Assembly (NCBI GenBank): GCA_046331225.1
Contig: JAXLRF010000002.1
Coordinates: 124,001 to 188,000 of the forward strand
Length of the DNA: 64,000 nucleotides
Direction of reading: 5' to 3'
Origin: VFMC01 sp046331225
GTDB lineage: Bacteria; Actinomycetota; Acidimicrobiia; Acidimicrobiales; Ilumatobacteraceae
Part shown: piece after piece, positions 57,768 through 64,000 of the stretch
How positions within the stretch are numbered: the first letter of the stretch is position 1
How the letters are laid out: every line of letters starts with the position of its first letter
Program-made: the position numbers and the translations under genes
The notes under the pieces: model-generated
The model's input: only the letters and a program-made list of their open reading frames with translations
The model's database searches: none
What the model was told of the DNA's origin: nothing

Positions 57768-58853
57768 TCAGTGCAGCAGGACGAGGTCGTCACGGTTGAC
57801 GACCTCGTGGGCGATCTCGGCGGGCAGGTCGGCGGTGCGCTTGCCCTTGATGCGGCGCAAGGTGTCGGCATCGCACAGCACCATGCCGCGGGCGATCACG
57901 TCGCCCGACAGGTCGCGCACCTCGACGATCGACTCCTCGTCGAACGCACCGCGGACGTCGACCACGCCGGCCGGCAGCAACGACGTGCCCCGCTCGACCA
58001 GCGCGCGCACCGCACCGTCGTCGACCGTGAGCACGCCCTCGACCAGGCTCGCGAAGCCGATCCACAGCTTGCGGGCACCGAGCTTGCGATCGTTGGGCAT
58101 GAACGTCGTGCCGACGTCGAGATCGTTGGCCGCCTCGACCAGCACGTCGGGACGCTTCGACGCGGCGATCACCGCGCGCACGCCGCTGAACGACGCCGTG
58201 CGCGCGGCCGCGAGCTTGGACGCCATGCCGCCACTCCCCCGGTTCGACCCCGACGCGCCGGCGCTGACCGCGAGCAACGGATCGTCGGCCAGCACGCGCG
58301 AGATCAGGCGGGCGTCGGGATCGGTGCGCGGATCGCTCGTGTACAGACCGGCCGTGTCGGTGAGCAGCACCAGCAGGTCGGCCGCCAGGTTGTGCGCCAC
58401 CAACGCCGCGATCCGGTCGTTGTCGCCGTAACGGATCTCGTCGTTCGCGATCGCGTCGTTCTCGTTGATGATCGGCACGCAGCCGAGCTCGAGCAACCGC
58501 ACCAGCGTCTGGCGGGCGTGCAGGTACTGGCGCCGATCGACGAAGTCGTGCGGCACCAGCAGCACCTGCGCGGCGACCACGCCTCGTGTGCCGAGATGGC
58601 GGTTGTACACCTCCATCAGCCGGCTCTGACCGGCGGCCGACAACGCCTGCAGCGTCGGCGCATCGGTCGGGCGGGCGGGCAGGCCGAGCGCCGCCACACC
58701 GGCCGAGACGGCACCCGAGCTGACGAGCACGAGCTCGTGGCCGAGTGCTCGCACCTGCACGATCTGCTCGCACAGGCTCTCGATGACGCGCTCGTCGATC
58801 ACGCCGAGCTCGTCGGTCAGCGACGAGGTTCCGATCTTCGCGACGATCCGCAT
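57768..58853 (-). CDS. proB: Glutamate 5-kinase with PUA domain
   Basis: A 361-residue enzyme making gamma-glutamyl phosphate for proline synthesis. Amino-acid kinase fold: RIVAKIGTSSLTDELGVIDERVIE, LVLVSSGAVSAGVAALGL, VPIINENDAIANDEIRYGDNDRIAALVAHNLAADLLVLLTDTAGLYTSDPRTDPDA and GSGGMASKLAAARTASFSGV. The last ~90 residues are a PUA domain. It begins 12 bp after the obgE stop on the same strand, forming an obgE-proB operon as in many actinobacteria. Confidence 0.94.
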   Translation of the reverse strand: MRIVAKIGTSSLTDELGVIDERVIESLCEQIVQVRALGHELVLVSSGAVSAGVAALGLPARPTDAPTLQALSAAGQSRLMEVYNRHLGTRGVVAAQVLLVPHDFVDRRQYLHARQTLVRLLELGCVPIINENDAIANDEIRYGDNDRIAALVAHNLAADLLVLLTDTAGLYTSDPRTDPDARLISRVLADDPLLAVSAGASGSNRGSGGMASKLAAARTASFSGVRAVIAASKRPDVLVEAANDLDVGTTFMPNDRKLGARKLWIGFASLVEGVLTVDDGAVRALVERGTSLLPAGVVDVRGAFDEESIVEVRDLSGDVIARGMVLCDADTLRRIKGKRTADLPAEIAHEVVNRDDLVLLH

Positions 58854-58865
58854 GTCAGTCCTTCG

Positions 58866-60104
58866 TCACGTGCCCTGCTGGTACTCGAAGCTGAACCCGG
58901 CGATCCACACCACGTCGCCGTCCATCGCCCCGGCCTTGGCGAGCAGCTTGGGCACCTGCAACCGCTCGAGCTGATGGTCGATGTAGGCGAGCGCCTCGGG
59001 CGTGGTGATGTCGTTGAGCGCCACCACGCGCTCGACCTGCCGACCGATGAGGCGGAACTCGTGGTCGCCCAACCGCTCGACTCGCGCGCCCTCGGCCTGC
59101 GGCCGGATGATGACGATGCCCTCCTGCGCCGGCTGCGCCTGGCGGGCCTCGTGCACCAACGACGCGAGCCGACCGACCAGCTCGCGCACGCCCTGGTGCG
59201 TGATCGCGCTGATGCTCTCGCCGTCCCAGTCCTCGGTGGCCATGTCGGCCTTGGTGCCGATCGTCAGTCGCGGCCGTTCGAGCAGGTCGGGCTGGTACTC
59301 GCCGAGCTCGTGCAGCAGGATCTGCTCCTGCTCGTGGGGACCGACGCCGTCGACCGGCGCGAGGTCGACCATCACGCACAGCACGCGGGCGCGCTCGATG
59401 TGGCGCAGGAACTGGTGGCCGAGGCCCTTGCCCTCGCTCGCCCCCTCGATGAGGCCAGGGATGTCGGCGACGACGAAGTCGGTGTCCTCGTCCACCCGCA
59501 CGACACCGAGGTTGGGCTCGAGCGTGGTGAACGGGTAGTTCGCGATCTTCGGCTTGGCCGCGCTGATGACGCTGATGAGCGTGCTCTTGCCGACGTTGGG
59601 GAACCCGACCAGGGCGACGTCGGCCATCAGCTTGAGCTCGAGGCGCAGCCAGCGCTCCTCGCCGTGCTCGCCCTGCTCGGCGAAGCTCGGCGCACGACGC
59701 TTGTTCGACCAGAACTTCGCGTTGCCACGACCGCCACGGCCGCCGTGCGCGGCGAGCCACCGGTCGCCGTGGTTGGCGAGATCGGCGAGCAGCTCGCCGG
59801 TGTACATGTCGTACGCGACGGTGCCCTCGGGGACGTGCACCTCGAGCGGCTCGCCGCGACGACCGTGTTGGTCCTTGCCCTTGCCGTGCACGCCGTTGAC
59901 CGCGCGGCGGTGCGGGTGGTCGCGGAACGCCAGCAGCGACGACACGTTGCGGTCGGCCACGAGCCACACGTCGCCGCCGTCGCCGCCGTCGCCACCGTTG
60001 GGGCCGCCGTAGGCGACGGGACCCTCACGACGGAACGACACGCAGCCCGCGCCGCCGTCGCCACCCCGGACGTTCAGTTGGACCTCGTCGACGAATCCGC
60101 TCAT
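58866..60104 (-). CDS. obgE: Obg family GTPase
   Basis: A 412-residue GTPase linked to ribosome assembly and stress control. Glycine-rich Obg fold at 1-158 (VNVRGGDGGAGCVSFRREGPVAYGGPNGGDGGDGGDVW). G motifs: GFPNVGKST (G1), TTLEPNLG (G2), DIPGLIEGASEGKGLGHQFLRHIERARVL (G3) and GTKADMA (G4). The C-terminal OCT domain (about 335-412) contains VIIRPQAEGARVER and WIAGFSFEY. The usual rplU-rpmA partners upstream are absent here; instead a repeat-bearing divergent gap precedes it. Confidence 0.95.
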   Translation of the reverse strand: MSGFVDEVQLNVRGGDGGAGCVSFRREGPVAYGGPNGGDGGDGGDVWLVADRNVSSLLAFRDHPHRRAVNGVHGKGKDQHGRRGEPLEVHVPEGTVAYDMYTGELLADLANHGDRWLAAHGGRGGRGNAKFWSNKRRAPSFAEQGEHGEERWLRLELKLMADVALVGFPNVGKSTLISVISAAKPKIANYPFTTLEPNLGVVRVDEDTDFVVADIPGLIEGASEGKGLGHQFLRHIERARVLCVMVDLAPVDGVGPHEQEQILLHELGEYQPDLLERPRLTIGTKADMATEDWDGESISAITHQGVRELVGRLASLVHEARQAQPAQEGIVIIRPQAEGARVERLGDHEFRLIGRQVERVVALNDITTPEALAYIDHQLERLQVPKLLAKAGAMDGDVVWIAGFSFEYQQGT

Positions 60105-60394
60105 GCCACACGTTCCGGCCCGCTCCAGGGCCTCGTTCGAGGCTATCGCCACCGGTCGGCCGGCCCCCGTGAGGTTCGACACCCCGCCCGCACCGCGATC
60201 CGGGTCCGTGAGCCAGCGGTCCCTCGTGCGGCCCGGTGGCTCACGCCGTCCAGCCACCGTGAGCGAGCGGGCCCGTGACGGGCCCGGTGACTCACAGACC
60301 TCGGGCAGCGTGCGTCGGCACGACGACCGCTCACGGCTCGCGCGGCCGACATGGTGCCCGGTCGGTGTCACACGGGCTCGGTACCCTGGCCCTG
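60105..60394. other. Divergent gap between obgE and the dGTPase-like gene
   Basis: A 290-bp non-coding stretch holding two palindromes (60208-60295) and the leaderless promoter of the plus-strand gene. obgE has no clear -10 in the last 15 bp. Several short open frames here were judged spurious. Confidence 0.6.
60208..60295. repeat. Two GTGAG...CTCAC palindromes
   Basis: Unit 1 (60208-60244) has arms GTGAGCCA / TGGCTCAC. Unit 2 (60259-60295) has GTGAG / CTCAC ends and two GGGCCC hexamers inside. The spacing (51 bp) and similar ends suggest one family of REP-like elements. The sequence differs from the families at 20, 45 and 61 kb. Confidence 0.6.
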
Positions 60395-61579
60395 ATGAGC
60401 GACCACGCCCACGCTCCCCGGGCGGCCGCCGCGCCCAGCGACGCCGCGGCCGCCGACCTCGCCGATCGAGCTGAGCGCGCCACCCGCTGGGCGTCCACGA
60501 TGGCCGGACACGGGGCCGACCACGGAGTGCGCCTCGCGCACGCCGACTCGTGGGCCGGCAGCGGCACCACCGACATCTCTCGGCGCGCCGACCGCGAAGC
60601 GCGCGAGGCCCAACAGCTCGCGGTGCTCGCAACCCGCGCCACCGGTGCCGGTGACCGCCTCGTCGACGAGGAACCCGACATGTGGCGCACGTGCTTCGAG
60701 CGCGACCGCGACCGCATCCTGCACGCCAGCGCGTTCCGGCGTCTCGCCGGCAAGACCCAGGTCTTCGTGTTCCCCGACGACCACCAGCGCACCCGGCTCA
60801 CACACGCACTCGAGGTCGCGCAGGTCGCCACCAGCGTGGCGCAGGTGCTCGGGCTCAACGTGCCGCTCACCGAGGCGATCGCGCTCGGCCACGACTGCGG
60901 CCACGGCCCGGGCGGCCACGCCAGCGAGGACGCGCTCAGCCTGTACCTGGCGGACGGGTTCGACCACGCCACCTGGGGCGCCGACGTCACGCTCACCTCG
61001 CTCAACCTGTGTGTCGAGACGCTCGACGGCATCCGCAACCACTCGTGGAGCCGGCCGGCACCGATGACGCCCGAGGGCGAGGTCGTCAGCTGGGCCGACC
61101 GCATCGCCTACGTCTGCCACGACTTCGAGGACGCCGTCGCAGCCGGCATCGTCAGTGTCGACATGCTGCCCCGCATCGTCCACGATCGCTGTGGCGCCGC
61201 GCGGCGCGAGCAGTTGGGCGCGTTCATCGGGGCGATGATCGACGCCACCGCACAGACGGGTCGCATCGGCATGACCGCCGGGTTCGCCGAGGCCCTCGCC
61301 GCGTTCCGTCAGTTCAACTACGAGCACATCTACCTGCGGCCGGCGTCGGCCGCGCAGGGTCAGGCCGTCATCGCCCTGCTGCGTGCGCTCGTCGAGCACT
61401 ACGCCGACCGACCGAACGCCCTGCCCGGCGTCGAGGGCATCGAGGCGGGCAGCGCGGCGGCGATGCACGCCGCGGTCGCCTACGTCGGCGGCATGACCGA
61501 CCGCTTCGCGTGCCGTCAAGCCGTCACCCTGCTCGGCTGGTCGAACGACCGGTTGCCGCAAGGCATCGGCACCGCCTGA
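60395..61579 (+). CDS. dgt: dGTPase-like HD-domain triphosphohydrolase
   Basis: A 394-residue HD-superfamily phosphohydrolase like Dgt, which cleaves dGTP to deoxyguanosine and triphosphate. HD motifs: RRLAGKTQVFVFPDDHQRTRLTHALEVAQVA (first His), ALGHDCGHGPGGHASED (HD pair) and VVSWADRIAYVCHDFEDAV (final Asp). An N-terminal ~75-residue extension of low complexity is unusual. ATG 60395 has TACCCT ending 7 nt upstream. Type 2 dGTPase-like proteins vary in substrate. Confidence 0.87.
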   Translation: MSDHAHAPRAAAAPSDAAAADLADRAERATRWASTMAGHGADHGVRLAHADSWAGSGTTDISRRADREAREAQQLAVLATRATGAGDRLVDEEPDMWRTCFERDRDRILHASAFRRLAGKTQVFVFPDDHQRTRLTHALEVAQVATSVAQVLGLNVPLTEAIALGHDCGHGPGGHASEDALSLYLADGFDHATWGADVTLTSLNLCVETLDGIRNHSWSRPAPMTPEGEVVSWADRIAYVCHDFEDAVAAGIVSVDMLPRIVHDRCGAARREQLGAFIGAMIDATAQTGRIGMTAGFAEALAAFRQFNYEHIYLRPASAAQGQAVIALLRALVEHYADRPNALPGVEGIEAGSAAAMHAAVAYVGGMTDRFACRQAVTLLGWSNDRLPQGIGTA

Positions 61580-61587
61580 CGACCCGA

Positions 61588-61690
61588 GGCGGGACGACGA
61601 CGCCCACGCTGGGCACATCCGTCCCGCCACACGCCACCAGGCGACCCGACGCGGGACGACGACGCCTACGCTGGGCAGATCCGTCCCGCG
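61588..61690. repeat. Two REP-like palindromes, CGGGACG family
   Basis: Unit 1 spans 61588-61628 (arms GGCGGGACG / CGTCCCGCC) and unit 2 spans 61650-61690 (arms CGCGGGACG / CGTCCCGCG). Each has the inner pattern CGCCYACGCTGGGCASATC. The same family as at 20329-20435, again two units and again between convergent stops (61579 and 61700). Confidence 0.8.
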
Positions 61691-61699
61691 ATCGGATGG

Positions 61700-63727
61700 T
61701 CAGGGGATGCTGACGAGGCCGCCGACGCTGGCGGTGTTGCCACCGAAGTCGGTGACGTTCAGCTCGACCCACAGCTGCGTGCCCGATGCCAGCGGCTCGA
61801 GGTCGTAGGCGATGCCCGGCAGATCGGCGTACAGGCCCACGTCGCTGGTGGCCACCCACTCGTCCGATCCGTCGGCACCGAACAGCTCGACGTACGGGAC
61901 GATGATCCCCTCGGGATCGGCCGTCAGCTCGCCGTAGGTGTCGGTCTCGGGGTCGTACACGTAGTACGTCTCGCTGACGATGTCGCCGTTGTCGTCGAGC
62001 ACGAGCGACAGGATCACGTCGTCGTACGCCGAGTCCTCGCCGGGCGGGTAGTACGCGAGCGGCACGTCGATGTTGGTGACGCCCGACGAGTCGTCGTAGT
62101 ACAGGTCGAGGTAGGCGTAGGCGGTGTCGATGCCGTCGCTCATGGTGAGCGCCGTGAGGTCGTAGAAGCCGCTCACCACGCCCGAGCCGTCCGCCGACAC
62201 GTCGGCCGGCTCGCTACCGAAGTAGGTGACCGAGCCGTCGTCGCCGAGGATGCCGTACTCGATCGTCGCATCGGCGACGTTCTCGAGCGCGGCTGGATCG
62301 AACAGACCCGTCACCTCGATGCCGTCGTCGGTGAAGGTGACCTCGACGGTGTCGTCGAGCGCGGTCGGGATCTCGTCGGACGGGATCGCGTCGCCGCCGG
62401 CGTAGTACGCCTGCAGGAACCCGGTCCACGCGCCCGCCGACGACACGGCCGCGTAGTCCTGATCGAACCACTCGTCATCGGCCGGGAAGTAGATCGACAG
62501 GCCGGTCGAGCCCTGTGTGGCCACACCGTTCACCCGGTCGAGCACCAGGTCGTTGAGCGCCCGGATCACCTGGTCGGCCTGGTCGCTCACGTCGAGCGCG
62601 TCGACGCCGATCTCCGACACCAGCATCCCGAGGTCGACCATGTTCGAGTCGCTCGACGGATCGGGGCTGCGACCGAACGACAACGTGCTCGCACGCGTCC
62701 GGCCGATCACCGGGCCGAGCGCGCCGGCGCGGTCGGCCAGCGCCGACGAGAAGTCGGCCATCGCCGCGTCGAGCGCAGGCATCTGGTCGAGATCGATCAA
62801 CGCGAGGGTGATGTCGGCCACCGTCTCCTGCTCGGTCGCCTGCGACTGGAAGCCGTCGATCAACGCCGCCCCGAGTGCATCGACGTCGGTCGACGGGTCG
62901 TCGTTCAGCATCTGCAGGACGCCGTAGTTCCAGCCGTGCCCGGGCTCGAGCTCCTGTGAGGCCACCATGCGGTGCGCCAAGGGGGCGAGTGCGCTCGCGA
63001 CCTCGTAGGTGGCCATCAGGCAGGCGTCGAAGCCGAGCAGGTCGAGCTGGCCCACGCCCGCGCCCTCGAGGCCCCCGGCGATGCCGGCCTGCAGTTCGTC
63101 GAGACCGAGCCCGTTGCCGTCGCTCGACTCGTCGCCACCCACACCGGGCCACGAGGCACCGTGGTCGGAGATGATCAGCGAGTAATGGGCCGCCGGGAAG
63201 TTGGTGATGCCCGTGGTGATGAAGTCGGCCAGCAGCTGCGGATCGCCGGTGTCGACGTCGCCCAGGTCGGCCAGCTCGGTGGCCGAGCCCTGCTCGATCT
63301 GGAGCAGCTTGGCGCCCTGCCAGTCGTCGATGCCGAGCACCGGGTCGGCGCTGTAGTCGCTGGCCCGATCGACCAGCGCGACGATGTTGACACCCGGCCC
63401 CGAACCGACGCCGCCCATCTCGGTCACGTCGTCGAGCAGGAACGGCTCGAGGTCGGTGTCGGCGATCGAGTACACGAGCACGGTCCAGCCCTCGGCGGCA
63501 TCGCCTGCGGGCACGGTGGTGTCGATGACCGTCCCCTCGGTGACGTCGGACGCCTCGGTCGCGTCGGTGTCGTCGGACTCGGTGGTGCCGACGTCGACGC
63601 CGTCGCCGCCGTCGGTCTCGAGCCCGGTGCGCCCATCGGTGCCCGTGCCGTCGTCACCGCCGCACGCGGCGAGCACGAGCCCGGCCAGGCACAGCGCAGC
63701 GGTCAGGGTCTGCGACCGGCGCATCAC
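61700..63727 (-). CDS. Clostripain-family (C11) cysteine peptidase-like lipoprotein
   Basis: A 675-residue exported lipoprotein. The signal peptide ends in a LAAC lipobox (Cys ~22). An acidic Thr/Asp-rich linker runs to ~75. Residues ~78-350 form a C11 clostripain-like domain, with the catalytic His in LIISDHGASWPG and the catalytic Cys in LLGFDACLMATYEVASAL. The C-terminal half is beta-rich (VEVTFTDDGIEVTGLFDPAALENV). The reading is lipid-anchored surface protease or sortase-like processing. Start GTG 63727 (or ATG 63724) overlaps the previous gene. Confidence 0.83.
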   Translation of the reverse strand: MMRRSQTLTAALCLAGLVLAACGGDDGTGTDGRTGLETDGGDGVDVGTTESDDTDATEASDVTEGTVIDTTVPAGDAAEGWTVLVYSIADTDLEPFLLDDVTEMGGVGSGPGVNIVALVDRASDYSADPVLGIDDWQGAKLLQIEQGSATELADLGDVDTGDPQLLADFITTGITNFPAAHYSLIISDHGASWPGVGGDESSDGNGLGLDELQAGIAGGLEGAGVGQLDLLGFDACLMATYEVASALAPLAHRMVASQELEPGHGWNYGVLQMLNDDPSTDVDALGAALIDGFQSQATEQETVADITLALIDLDQMPALDAAMADFSSALADRAGALGPVIGRTRASTLSFGRSPDPSSDSNMVDLGMLVSEIGVDALDVSDQADQVIRALNDLVLDRVNGVATQGSTGLSIYFPADDEWFDQDYAAVSSAGAWTGFLQAYYAGGDAIPSDEIPTALDDTVEVTFTDDGIEVTGLFDPAALENVADATIEYGILGDDGSVTYFGSEPADVSADGSGVVSGFYDLTALTMSDGIDTAYAYLDLYYDDSSGVTNIDVPLAYYPPGEDSAYDDVILSLVLDDNGDIVSETYYVYDPETDTYGELTADPEGIIVPYVELFGADGSDEWVATSDVGLYADLPGIAYDLEPLASGTQLWVELNVTDFGGNTASVGGLVSIP

Positions 63728-64000
63728 GCCCAGCCCTTGCCCTGGGCGATCGCGATCAGGCCGGGCACGATCACCACGACCGACGCGGCGAGCATCGCGA
63801 GCTGCACCTTGCGCACCTTGAACAGCGCAGCGATGCCGGCGAAGAACAGCGACACGGCGAGGTACACCGCGGCGAGGTCGAACTTGTCGCCCTGGTCGTC
63901 GATGCGCTGTGCCTCGTCGAACGAGGCGGTGGCCTGGTCGTTCAGTTCGACGTAGCGGTCGTACGCAGGCGTCGCGTACTCGTCCATGCCCTGCGGTGTG
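63724..64000 (-). CDS. Membrane protein, 5' end beyond the window
   Basis: An open frame that continues past the window edge. The visible part has an acidic, helical segment (DQATASFDEAQRIDDQGDKFDLAAV) then two membrane helices (about AVYLAVSLFFAGIAALFK and VQLAMLAASVVVIVPGLIAI), ending GKGWA. An internal ATG at 63987 could be a start, but no promoter is visible for it. It overlaps the clostripain-like gene by 4 bp, so it is probably in one operon. The DUF4337-like resemblance is weak. Confidence 0.7.
   Translation of the reverse strand, partial: TPQGMDEYATPAYDRYVELNDQATASFDEAQRIDDQGDKFDLAAVYLAVSLFFAGIAALFKVRKVQLAMLAASVVVIVPGLIAIAQGKGWA

Noticed and set aside
60105..60394. Upstream extension of obgE as an N-terminal domain
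   Set aside because: The extra residues are Arg/Ser/Pro-rich without structure; Obg proteins begin directly with the glycine-rich fold at ATG 60104.
1..64000. Prophage, insertion sequence, toxin-antitoxin or defence island
   Set aside because: No integrase, transposase, restriction, toxin or phage structural gene was recognised; all gene blocks look chromosomal.

Overview
The window is a high-GC, gene-dense chromosomal segment of an actinobacterium. Gene content (MetX, WS/DGAT-type acyltransferase, Fe-S type PurF, actinobacterial nitrite/sulfite reductase, HTTM and AftB-like surface genes), very short intergenic gaps and many GTG starts suggest a member of the Acidimicrobiia (Ilumatobacter-like). 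That placement is inference from gene content, not a database result. No prophage, insertion sequence, CRISPR array or rRNA was seen. One tRNA gene, tRNA-Gly(GCC), is present.

Layout. 0-12 kb: the end of a possible cupin gene, an MMPL transporter with a DUF1971 gene, tRNA-Gly, small membrane proteins, metX behind a candidate SAM riboswitch, a PEP mutase/isocitrate lyase-family plus acyl-CoA synthetase operon, then a 590-bp non-coding stretch with four ~52-bp palindromes ahead of a saccharopine dehydrogenase-like gene. 12-26 kb: accessory metabolism (polysaccharide deacetylase, kinase-like APH protein, MFS, SDR, PhyH, SURF1, lycopene cyclase-like, MBL hydrolase, PNPOx-like, aldo/keto reductase, WS/DGAT, GMC oxidoreductase, a LytR_C lipoprotein). 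26-40 kb: purine biosynthesis, purL-purQ-purC-purF-purDM in one tightly overlapping operon, then a cell-surface block (AftB-like GT-C, low-complexity secreted protein, DUF5819-like, HTTM), then purN-guaB. PurL carries the N-terminal region of the large-type enzyme but not its glutaminase domain, and PurD and PurM are fused. 40-47 kb: a broken maleylpyruvate isomerase-family gene, a large secreted repeat protein, sulfite reductase, DUF4202, a deaminase and an SDR. 47-52 kb: MoxR-CoxE-MFS and a ClC channel. 52-57 kb: AAA ATPase, coiled-coil protein, MurJ, PspA. 57-64 kb: GNAT, obgE-proB, a dGTPase-like gene and a clostripain-family lipoprotein.

Two window-wide patterns stand out. First, at least 22 start codons have a TANNNT hexamer ending 6-9 nt upstream, which implies leaderless transcription as the default; Shine-Dalgarno leaders occur at only a few genes (MMPL, metX, PNPOx-like, sulfite reductase, the acyl-CoA synthetase and the 36-kb secreted protein). 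Second, several intergenic gaps hold families of REP-like palindromes: a CGGGACG family at 20.3 and 61.6 kb, a CCTGGGYGCC family at 45.3 and 46.8 kb, a GTGAG...CTCAC pair at 60.2 kb and the 9.2-9.7 kb set. They often lie between convergent gene ends.
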